A stretch of DNA of 64,000 nt from assembly GCA_039715185.1 (NCBI GenBank), contig JBDLIA010000003.1, positions 30,856 through 94,855 on the forward strand. Reading direction: 5' to 3'. This stretch comes from Gemmatimonadota bacterium. Lineage in GTDB: Bacteria > Gemmatimonadota > Gemmatimonadetes > Longimicrobiales > RSA9. The translations under genes and the position numbers were made by a program. The notes under the pieces are model-generated. The model was not told where the DNA came from. It ran no database searches and worked only from the letters and a program-made list of their open reading frames with translations. Numbering within the stretch: the first letter of the stretch is position 1; every line of letters begins with the position of its first letter. This document shows, piece by piece, positions 26,385 to 35,700 of this stretch.

Positions 26385-27758
26385 ATGGCCATGGATCCCG
26401 CCTACTGCATCCAGTTTCTGGGCGCCGCGAACACGGTGACCGGCTCCCGCTTTCTGATGGAGCGTGGGGGCGCGCGGTTGCTCGTCGACTGCGGCCTGTT
26501 CCAGGGCCTGAAGGTCCTGCGCGCCCGCAACTGGGCGCCGTTTCCCGTCGCCCCGGAATCGATCGACGCGGTGCTGCTGACGCACGCCCACCTGGATCAC
26601 GCGGGGTATCTGCCCAGGCTGGTCCGAGAGGGCTTCCGCGGGCGCATTCATTGCACCGCCCCCACGGCCGACCTCGTGCGGGTGCTGCTGTTCGACAGCG
26701 CTCGCATCCAGGAGGAGGACGCCCGGCGGGCGAACCGAAGGGGCTACTCCAGGCATCATCCCGCCGAGCCGCTGTACACGACCGACGATGTCACGGCCAC
26801 GCTGGGGCGCCTGACGGTGGAACCCCTCGATGAGACTACGCCGGTCGCCGGCCTCGACGTCCGCTACCGATCGGTTGGGCATATCCTGGGCGCCTCTCGA
26901 GTCGAAGTGGACACCGGCGCCGGCAGGGTCACCTTCTCCGGCGACGTGGGGCGGCCCGACGATCCCGTCATCCCGCCGCCCGAGCCCCTCGACGCAACCG
27001 ACGTTCTGGTGCTGGAGGGCACCTATGGGGCACGCGAGCACCCGGCCGTCGACCCGCGCGCCGAGCTCGCGACCCTGGTCACCAGGACCGTGGCCCGCGG
27101 AGGCGTCGTTCTGGTGCCCGCGTTCGCCGTCGGCCGGGCGCAGGCGGTCCTATGGCTTCTGCACGAGGCCATGGAGGCGGGCGAGGTACCCGACGTACCG
27201 GTCTACCTCGACAGCCCCATGGCCGCGCGGGTCGTCTCGCTCTACCTGGACCACGTCGCGCACCACCGACTCAGCCCGCGGCAGTGCGAGGCCGCCTTCG
27301 GGAGGGCCCGGGTCGCCATGAGCGTGGATGACTCCAAGCGCATAGACCAGCGGGCGGGGCCCATGGTGATCGTCGCTGGCGCCGGCATGCTGACGGGGGG
27401 TCGCATACTCCACCATCTCAAGGTGTTCGGCGGCGACCACAGGAACACGCTCATCTTGGCGGGACACCAGGCGGCCGGAACGCGCGGCGACGCGCTGATC
27501 AGGGGCGAGAAGGAGTTGCGCATACACGGTCGGGACTGGCCCGTGCGGTGTGAGGTCGCGCGGCTGGATGGGCTGTCCGCGCACGCCGACGGACGGGAGC
27601 TGCGGGCGTGGCTGGAAACGGCCCCGAGCCGGCCCCGCGTCATACACCTGGTGCACGGCGAGCCAGGGGAATTGGACGAGTTCAGACGTCGCCTACGGGG
27701 AGCGGCCCCGTCGGTACGGGTCGCCGACCATCTCGAGAGATGGTGCCCAGTCCCCTAG
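26385..27758 (+). CDS. Metallo-beta-lactamase/beta-CASP ribonuclease-like protein
   Basis: The 457-residue product has the MBL metal site THAHLDHAGY (H67-x-H69-x-D71-H72), SVGHILGAS and FSGDVGRP. The beta-CASP domain follows (VPAFAVGRAQ, YLDSPMA, IVAGAGMLTGGRI), then the C-terminal GLSAHADGRELRAW and the metal-ligand HGEP of the RNA-specificity (RMMBL) motif. Family members are RNases or mRNA 3'-processing nucleases in bacteria and archaea; the cytoplasmic target is unknown. AAGGGA seven bases ahead supports the ATG at 26385. Confidence 0.92.
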   Translation: MAMDPAYCIQFLGAANTVTGSRFLMERGGARLLVDCGLFQGLKVLRARNWAPFPVAPESIDAVLLTHAHLDHAGYLPRLVREGFRGRIHCTAPTADLVRVLLFDSARIQEEDARRANRRGYSRHHPAEPLYTTDDVTATLGRLTVEPLDETTPVAGLDVRYRSVGHILGASRVEVDTGAGRVTFSGDVGRPDDPVIPPPEPLDATDVLVLEGTYGAREHPAVDPRAELATLVTRTVARGGVVLVPAFAVGRAQAVLWLLHEAMEAGEVPDVPVYLDSPMAARVVSLYLDHVAHHRLSPRQCEAAFGRARVAMSVDDSKRIDQRAGPMVIVAGAGMLTGGRILHHLKVFGGDHRNTLILAGHQAAGTRGDALIRGEKELRIHGRDWPVRCEVARLDGLSAHADGRELRAWLETAPSRPRVIHLVHGEPGELDEFRRRLRGAAPSVRVADHLERWCPVP

Positions 27759-27784
27759 TGGACTGCTACAATCCACTACGCGAT

Positions 27785-27812
27785 CGCCCGGATGGACGGC
27801 GACATCCGGGCG
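27785..27812. terminator. Hairpin terminator between converging genes
   Basis: CGCCCGGATG / CATCCGGGCG is a perfect 10-bp stem around GACGGCGA, located between the beta-CASP gene and the BON protein gene. No long T run follows. Confidence 0.6.
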
Positions 27813-27861
27813 GACTCGTCCCGCAGCCTCGGCCGGCGGCGGGACGGTCTTCGTCGCTTCG

Positions 27862-28530
27862 TCAGATAGTGACGGCCGCCAGCCTCCGGACCATCAGTTC
27901 GTTGGTCACGGACGTCACGCCGGGCGCGGCCCAGGCCGCGTTCTCCGCGTCATCCCGCTCGGCCCAGGACCGCACGTTGCCGCTCAACGTGATCCGTGTC
28001 CCGGTCACGTTGACCTGGATCCTGTCGGCGTCGAGAGCGGCGCTGCGGGTCAGCGCGGACCGAATCTTCTGCCGCACCTCGGTGGGCTGCGCCGCGGGCA
28101 CCACACGAATCTGGTTCGAAACGCCTTTGACCCCGAGCAGGTACCGCACGGCTGTCTCCGCGGCGGACCGCTGATACCTCCACTCGACCTCTCCTTCGAG
28201 GGTCACACGGCCATCTGTCACGATCACCGTCACGGCGTCCTCGGGAACCGACACGTTCCATTCGAGGGCCCGTTTGGCGGCTTTCGCGATGTCTGTGTCG
28301 TCTCGCGTCTGGATCGTCATGGGGTGCACGATCAGGTCATTGGCCACCGCCATGACGCCGACCCGCTTCGCGGCGGCCTCGGCGCGCAGCTTGTCGTGAT
28401 AGGTGGGCACGTGACCGGTCATGGTGATCACCTCGTCTTCGCACGCGACGCCGATGGCGGCCGCGTCGAGTCCGGGTTCCCACTGCAACTCATCCATGAC
28501 GTCCTGCCGCAGTTCTCTGTCTTCGTCCAT
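27862..28530 (-). CDS. Triple BON-domain protein
   Basis: The 222-residue product has three BON modules in tandem. Each shows the family pattern (ELQWEPGLDAAAIGVACEDE then VITMTGHVP; VTVIVTDGRVTLEGEVEW; IQVNVTGTRITLSGNVRSWA). BON domains bind membranes or other hydrophobic ligands. No signal peptide is visible, so the protein may be cytoplasmic, as seen for BON proteins near universal stress genes. CCAGGAGGTGTCC directly precedes the ATG at 28530. Operator candidates S3 and S4 lie between it and the divergent universal stress gene. Confidence 0.88.
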   Translation of the reverse strand: MDEDRELRQDVMDELQWEPGLDAAAIGVACEDEVITMTGHVPTYHDKLRAEAAAKRVGVMAVANDLIVHPMTIQTRDDTDIAKAAKRALEWNVSVPEDAVTVIVTDGRVTLEGEVEWRYQRSAAETAVRYLLGVKGVSNQIRVVPAAQPTEVRQKIRSALTRSAALDADRIQVNVTGTRITLSGNVRSWAERDDAENAAWAAPGVTSVTNELMVRRLAAVTI

Positions 28531-28664
28531 TGGACACCTCCTGGCGCTCTGAGCGAAGGCCGACGGAGGCCGAACAGTCCCGTTCCCCCCGCTCCACACT
28601 TCTCCATCACTCCAAATCTGGGCGCGGGCGCACTCCTTTAGTGTCGGGCAAAACCCGCGTTCTC

Positions 28665-28681
28665 GTCGGGAGGCTCTGAAC
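28665..28681. promoter_or_regulatory. Operator candidate S4
   Basis: GTCGGGAGGCTCTGAAC shares the GTCGGGAG left arm and the CTC-GA right arm with S3, with a degraded last position. It is 135-150 bp upstream of the BON gene start. Confidence 0.4.
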
Positions 28682-28713
28682 ACCTGCGCGGAAATCGACG
28701 GGTATCGCCCCTT

Positions 28714-28730
28714 GTCGGGAGTTCTCCGAC
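28714..28730. promoter_or_regulatory. Operator candidate S3
   Basis: GTCGGGAGTTCTCCGAC is a near-perfect inverted repeat of 17 bases (GTCGG...CCGAC). It is about 116 bp upstream of the universal stress gene and resembles the GGGACT-nn-AGTCCC boxes of DosR/NarL-type regulators. Confidence 0.55.
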
Positions 28731-28845
28731 GCGAATCAAGGGGTTGCCCTGCTGTCTGGACAGCGGTTGCCAGCACTATCTTATTCAACAAGCCGGCACC
28801 TCGGTGTGTCGCGTCTTCCACCTCCCGCGATCCCCGGTGGAACAC

Positions 28846-29793
28846 ATGAAGAAGATTCTGCTCCCTCTCGACGGCTCACCCCTCGCTGACCAGGCCATCC
28901 CTCACGCGGCGGCGCTCGCTCGCGCCTTCAACGCCGAAATTCTGTGTTTGCGCGTAGTGGGAGGAGGAGAGGCCGAGGGAAGCCTGGAATGGCGGCTGGA
29001 AAGAGCTGAGGCGGCGAGCTATCTGGCCGATGTGGCGGCCGTGCTTTCCGGCGCTGGTTGCAGGGCGTCCGTCGAGCTCTCGGTGGGGCGCGCCTCCGAG
29101 CAGATACTCCATTGCGCGCGTGCCGCGGGCGCAGATGTAATCGCGTTGACGAGTCACGGTCGCGGTGGCATGACCGACTTCAGCCTGAGCGGAACGGCGT
29201 TCAAGGTCCTGTCCAGAGCGCCCTGCTCGATCATGGTCGTGCCTTCGAAGGAGGGCGCGACGGTGGCCAGGCGCCCGGCTATCTACGAGTCGGTCCTGGT
29301 GGGGCTGGGGCAGACGCCTCGATCCGACTGGGCCGCCCGGCTCGCCGCGACCATCGCCAGGACGCACGACGCGGAACTGATCCTGGCCCATGCGCTGCCC
29401 GTCGCCGCCACGATCGACGGCGGGGACATCCCGGAAACGTCCGCCCAGGACCTGCAGCGCTCGACGGCCTCGGCCGCCAAGCGGCACCTGAAGTCGCTGA
29501 CCGGAGAGCTCAAGGACGGATCACTGCGGATGGCTACCGTCGTGCTCACCGGACCGGACCCGGCCCGCGCCATTCGGCGGGCCGCCTCGGCGGCCGGCGC
29601 CTCGCTCATCGTGACCGCCGTGGGGGCGCCCCAGGAAGGCGGGCGGCCTTCGTACGGCGAGGTGTCCAACGCGTTGCTCGGAGGCACCGACGTGCCGATT
29701 CTGGTGCTTCACGACTCGACCATCGAGCCCCGCTATCGGCTGGCGCCGCAATCGAATCGATGGAGTAGGAAGGCGCTGCCGGCGGCGCCATGA
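28846..29793 (+). CDS. Tandem-domain universal stress protein
   Basis: The 315-residue product has two Usp domains. The first (KKILLPLDGSPLADQAIPHA) retains a G-x2-G loop (TSHGRGGMTDFSLSGTAFKV) and so may bind ATP. The second (SVLVGLGQTPRSDWAARLAA) is more diverged and lacks a clear nucleotide loop, suggesting a regulatory or dimerising role. GGTGG precedes the ATG at 28846. The last four bases overlap the start of the giant cyclic glucan synthase gene (ATGA), an uncommon pairing that implies cotranslation. Confidence 0.9.
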   Translation: MKKILLPLDGSPLADQAIPHAAALARAFNAEILCLRVVGGGEAEGSLEWRLERAEAASYLADVAAVLSGAGCRASVELSVGRASEQILHCARAAGADVIALTSHGRGGMTDFSLSGTAFKVLSRAPCSIMVVPSKEGATVARRPAIYESVLVGLGQTPRSDWAARLAATIARTHDAELILAHALPVAATIDGGDIPETSAQDLQRSTASAAKRHLKSLTGELKDGSLRMATVVLTGPDPARAIRRAASAAGASLIVTAVGAPQEGGRPSYGEVSNALLGGTDVPILVLHDSTIEPRYRLAPQSNRWSRKALPAAP

Positions 29794-32700
29794 GTGCAGC
29801 CGCTGGACCGACTCCGCTGGAAGCCGCAGAGATCGGCAAGGCCGCCCGCCTGGCCTCGGGCCAGGACGTCACCGACCGGTCCGGCTCGTATCGTAGGTTC
29901 GATCGCAGGGTCCAGGCGCTGGCCTCCGGTCTGGCGCGCGCCCGCGATCATCTTCTCACCGCGGCCACCCCCGTGCTGGAAACGCGCGGGAGCGAGTGGC
30001 TGCTCGACAACTTCTACCTCGTCAGGGAAGCGACCACGCTGGTGCGCCGTCAGCTTCCGCGGCCGTTTTACAACCGATTGCCGACTCTGAGGGAAGGCGC
30101 TTTGCGCGGAGAGCCGAGGGTCCAAGCGATCGCCGCCCACATGATCGACGGGCTCGGCGAACCCTTTTCGCCCGAGTCCGCAGCCGACTGGCTCGCTGAC
30201 TACCAGACCGTCAAGCCGCTTCGGCTGGCCGAGCTCTGGGCGCTGCCGACGATGTTGCGTTTTTCGGCGTTGGAGAGGCTTCTGGCTGCGACCCACCGGC
30301 TATTCGGTGGTGCCCATGTCCCGGCGATCGACTCGCGGCCGAGCTCCGAACTCGAAAGCCTGTCCGACGCGGTTGGGCGCTACGTCGAGAGCCTGCGTGT
30401 CCTCTCCGTCGTCGACTGGCGCTCGTTCGTGGAGAGTTCGAGCCTGGTGCACGGCACTTTGGACGCCGAGCCGGCCGGAGTCTATGGACGCTCGGACTTC
30501 GCTACCCGGGACCGTTACCGCCACGCGATCGAAGAGATGTCGGTATGGGGCGCACGCGAGGAGACGGAACTAGCCGGCGCGGCCGTCGACCGCTCCCGTC
30601 GGGCATCCAGAGAAGAGGAGCGCCACGTCGGTGCCTGGCTCATGGATCCCGACCTTCGCCTCGGCCTCGAGGCCGACCTGGGAATTCGGGCGCCTGCGCG
30701 CGTACGCCTGGGTCGTTTCCTCGCCAACCACGCCTTCGCGCTCTACATGGTCGGCGTCGCGGCGGTCACGCTGGCCGTGCTCCTCGCGCTCGTTCCCACG
30801 TCCCTCGGCCGCGGCTGGGTACCGACCGCGTTGGCGACGGTGCTCGCCGCCATCCCCGCGAGCGCGGTGGCGGTCGCGGTGGCCAACGCGGTGACCGCGC
30901 GGATCGCCGCCCCTCGGCGCCTGTGCAAATTGCACCCGGCTCGACTGCCCGATCACGCGCGCACGCTCGTCGTCACGCCCGTCCTGATAGCCAGCCCGGA
31001 CGACGTGCACGCGGCGCTTCACCAACTGGAGATCAACTATCAGGGCAACTCCGGCGCGCTGTTCTCGTTCGCCCTGCTGACCGATTTCGCGGACGCCGAC
31101 GCGCAGCACCTCGAGGGCGAAGCCGAGACCCTGGACGTTCTTCGCGAGGGAGTCGCCCGCCTGAACCGGATCTACGAAGCCGGCACCGAGGGACCATTCT
31201 TCGCACTGCACCGCGCTCGCACCTGGAACGGCGTCGAGGACCGCTGGATGGGGTGGGAGCGCAAACGCGGCAAGCTCGTCGAGCTGAACGACCGAATCCT
31301 CGGTCGCCCCTCGTCGCTGGAAATTCTCGAGGGGTCGCCGGGTCGCCTGGACGCGATCCGATACGTCCTCACCTTGGACGCCGACACGCTTCTGCCGAAG
31401 GGGACCGCCGCGCGCTTGGTCGGCGCCCTGGCTCACCCGCTCAATCGCGCTCGTTTCGACGAGGACGGCGCCGTTATCAGCGGCTACACGGTGCTTCAGC
31501 CTCGCGTGGAAACCGCGCCCCCCAGTGCACGACGCACCCAGTTCGCCCGTCTCATGCAGAGGGGGTTTGGGCTCGACCTTTACACGCACGCCGCATCAGA
31601 CGTGTATCAGGATCTGTTCGGCGAGGGGATTTTCGCCGGCAAGGGGCTGTACGACGTGGCGGCCTTCCAGCGCAGCACCGAAGGTCGCGTTCCGGAAAAC
31701 GCCATCCTCAGCCACGACTTGCTGGAGGGGCTGTTCGGCCGCGCCGGTCTGATCTCCGATGTCGTCGTGCTGGAGAACTATCCCGGTCGCGTCAGCGAGT
31801 ATCTCGATCGGCTTCACCGCTGGGTTCGTGGCGACTGGCAGTTGGTGCCATGGCTTGGCCGCCGGGTGCCGTCGCGGAGCGGTCAGCGGGTGCGCTCCGG
31901 CTTCTCCGGGCTGGATCGCTGGAAGATCGCGGATAATCTCCGACGCAGCCTCACCGGCTCCAGCCTGCTTCTGCTGCTGGTGGCGGGTTGGACGGTTCTG
32001 CCCGGTTCCGTCGAGCGCTGGACGATCGTCTTCTTCGCGCTGTTCGTGGCTCCGGCGATCCTGTCCTCCCTCGGATCCAGGACCTGGGGCGCGCTTCTGC
32101 GGCGCGGCTCGTTTCGGCGGCCGATCTGGCGGTCAGGGTTCACCGGTGCCCTTCGCTGGGGTCTGAATCTCGCTCTCCTGCCCGCACAGACCGTCACCGA
32201 GGCAGACGCCGTCGCCCGCGCCACCACCCGCGTATACATCACGAATCGGCGACGGCTGGAATGGGTGACATCCGCCCGGATGCGGCATAGCACGGTTCGA
32301 AGAGGCCGTAAGTGGGCGGCGCTGGCGCCGGGACCGGCGCTGGCGGTGGTCGGGGCGCTGGCGAGCGCGGGCTACGGCGGGGCGGGGCTCGCCACCCTCG
32401 CCCTGCTGCTCCTGTGGACTCTCTCGCCAGCGATCCTGAAGGCGGCCAGCAAGGAAGGAAGGCTCCCGGCTCGTGACCTGGACGCGCACGCGCAGCTCCA
32501 GCTGCGTCTGCTCTCGAGACGAACCTGGCGGTATTTTTCGCGCTATCTGACGCCGCAGGACAACTGGCTTCCACCCGACAATGTCCAGGAGGAGCCGGCG
32601 CTCGTCGCGCACCGGACCTCGCCCACGAATATCGGCTTCGGCGCGCTCTCCGTGCTGTGCGGTCTGGATCTGGGGTATACCACCCCGGCGCGAGCCGCCG

Positions 32701-35700
32701 CGACGCTGTCGAACCTGTTCGACTCGCTGGCCGGGCTCGAGCGGTATCGGGGGCACTTCCTGAACTGGTACAGCACCCAGGATCTCGCGCCGCTGGAGCC
32801 CCGGTACGTCTCGACGGTCGACAGCGGCAATCTCGCCGCCTCGCTGCTTACGCTATCGCGTGGGCTAGGGGACATCCCGGATAGCGTCGTCCCCCGGGAC
32901 GCTGAGCGTCGGGGGCTCGCGGACTCGGTGCGTGTCCTGGCCGAGGAGCTCACCGACGCCGCAGAAGAGGGATCGCTGGCCGTTCTCGAGGCCTGGGTGC
33001 GGCGACTCGAGGTGTTCGCCGACGGCGTGGAGACTTGGGATCAGTCGGCTCCGTGGAGCGCCACCTTCGCGGAGGTGGCGGATGAGCTCGTGCCGGCGAT
33101 CGAGACCGACCTGGTCGAGGCGGCGGAGGCCGACCCCACTGCGCTGTCGGCTACCACCCTGCGCCGGCTCCGTGCCTCGCTGGGCGAGACGCGTGAGCTC
33201 GCCGAACACTGCCACCGGGACGCCGTTCTCGTCGCTCCCTGGATCGACTATCCGTCGCAACTTCCAGAGGCGATCCGCTCCGCGGCTTCGGGCCACGTTA
33301 CCGACTTTCACTGGGCCGACCTCACGGCGCTCGCCCGGGAGCCCGTGTCGCTCCGCGCGTTGCCCGAGAGGGCGCGGCTGGTGAGGGCCGGGCTGGAGTC
33401 CCTGGACCAGGCCATGGAGCGCGCTGGAGTCCCCCCCGGGCACGACGGCCGATCCTTGATCCACAGCTGGAAGGCGGATGCGGCGGGCGCCGAGGCCGCC
33501 GCGAGAGACCTCCTCTTCCGCCTGGATGCGCTGGCGACGGAGGCCGAACGCCTGTTTGCCGAGATGGACTTCACCTTCCTCTACGACCCTCACCGAGAGG
33601 TCTTCCGCATCGGCTACGATGTGTCCGCGGGGTTGCCCGACGGATCCCACTACGACCTGCTCGCTTCCGAGGCTCGCCTGGCCAGCTACATTGCCATCGC
33701 TCGGGGAGACGTGCCCGGGCGCCACTGGGTCCACCTGCGAAGACCGTTCCGGCGCAGGGGCGGTACGGTGAGCCTCGTCTCGTGGAGCGGGACGGCGTTC
33801 GAGTACCTCATGCCGCTGCTCTTCCTGCGGCTCGAGCGGTGGTCCCTCATCGAACTCGCCTGCCGAACGGCCGTCGAGGCCCAGCGGGCCTTCGGTGGTC
33901 GCAACGGCATCCCCTGGGGAATCTCCGAATCCGCCTACGCCCAGACGGATGCGTTCGGCACCTATCAGTATCGCGCGTTCGGAGTCCCGGACCTGGGCCT
34001 CGCACCCGATCTCGGACAACGGCTCGTCGTCGCTCCGTACGCGTCCGTCCTGGCGATCGATCTCGATCCGGCGGCGGTCGTGGACAACCTGGCCGCGCTG
34101 CAGGCCGAGGGGATGATGGGGGAGTGCGGTCTGTACGACGCGATCGACTATGGGTCTCCGAAGCGTCGACGCGGGCGGCCGGGCCGGATCGTCCATACCT
34201 ACATGGCGCATCACCAGGGCATGATCCTCGCCGCGCTGGACAACCATCTCACTGACGGGGTGATCAGAAGGCGGTTCGAGGACCACCCCGGGGTCGAGTC
34301 GGCGAAGTTTCTGCTGTACGAGCAGGTGCCGCCTAGAGCGATCGTCCAGGCGTGGCCGCGCCCGGCGGATACGGCGGGCATCCGCAGAGCACGAACCCGT
34401 CACGCCGTGGTCGAGTGGCAACCCCGATCCGGGGAGAGCCCCCCCGCGGCGGTCGTCCTGGGCCACGGGTCGTTCAGCGAGCTGATCGGGGCCGACGGCT
34501 CGGGGGGGCTCCGTTGGAAGGGGCGGGCCCTCTCCCGCTGGCGGCCCGTTTCCGCCGCGTGTCCCGACGGGTGGTGGATCTACCTGAAGGATCTGGACAC
34601 CGGCGAGGTATGGAGTCCGACGTCGGCCCCCGCTCCCGCCGAGGCGATGGCCGGGCAGGGCGAGGTTACGTTTGGCCCGCACGGCGTTTGGTTCCACCGG
34701 CGTCGTGGCTCCATATCGGCCCGGCTGGGCATCACGATCGCTCCGGGAATGGCCCTGGAGATACGCCGGCTGACGCTGACGAACGAGTCGGATTCGGCTC
34801 GCCGATTCATGGTGGTCAGTTACGGAGACATCGCGCTGGCGGAGCCCGCCGCGGAGCGTCGACATCCGTCGTTCAACAAGATGTTCATCGCCTCCGAATT
34901 CGATGAACCGACGAAGACAGTGCTCTTCCAGCGCCGGGACGCCGCGCGTGGGGGGGCGGCTTGGCTGGCACACAGCGCGGTTCCGCTCTCTCCTGACACG
35001 TCGTTTCGCGGCTTCGACACGGACCGGGGGAGCTTTCTGGGGCGCGGCGGGAGCGCCCGCGCGCCGAAGGGGTTGCACGGCGACGTGGCCCTGGCGGGCT
35101 CGTGGGGTGACGCCATCGATCCCGCCTGCGTGCTCGCCTGGGAACTCGACCTGCCGGCGGGCGAGGTGCGAGAAATCGGATTCCTGACCGCTGCGGGAAC
35201 CGAAAGATCCACCGTCCTGAGTCTGCTCGAGCGCTTCCGCTCCCCTCATCGCCTGAACTGGGCCGCCGAGCGCGCACGCGATCGCAGCGAGGAGGAGTTC
35301 CAGGAGCTCGGAGCGCCACCGAGGCTCGCCGAGGCGTTCTCTTCGCTCCTGTCGGCGTTGGCCCGGCCCTACCACGCGGGCCGCAGGCGGGTGGACGAAA
35401 GCGCAGACGACTCACGAATCGGCGCGCTATGGGGACTCGGCCTTTCGGGAGATAGCCCGCTGGTCCTCGTCCGAGTAGGCGCAGAAAGCGATGTGCACGA
35501 GGTACTCGTTGCGCTGCGCGCGCACGTATTCTTGGCTGGCCGCCAAGTGCGCCTGGACACGGTCATCCTGGACGATGCCAGCACCGGATACAGCCCACCG
35601 CTGAAGGCCGCGCTCGATCGCGCGGCCGAGTCGATCGGGCTCGGCTCCCGCCTGACGCGGGCCGGGAGGGTGGTCCACGTGCAGACATCCCGGATCGCGC

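Larger units (their letters stand above)
28531..28845. other. Divergent promoter region of BON and universal stress genes
   Basis: These 315 bases carry no gene. They hold operator candidates S4 (28665-28681) and S3 (28714-28730) and a further GTGTCGGGCAAAACCCG half-match near 28641-28657. A TATCTT element (28777-28782) could be the -10 box for the universal stress gene; S3 would then be centred about 67 bases before that transcript's start. Confidence 0.5.

Noticed and set aside
32865..35375. 836-codon open frame on the minus strand
   Set aside because: It is the antisense shadow of the cyclic glucan synthase gene. GC-rich third positions keep the opposite frame open; its protein is Arg/Gly/Pro-rich with no domain and no ribosome-binding site.
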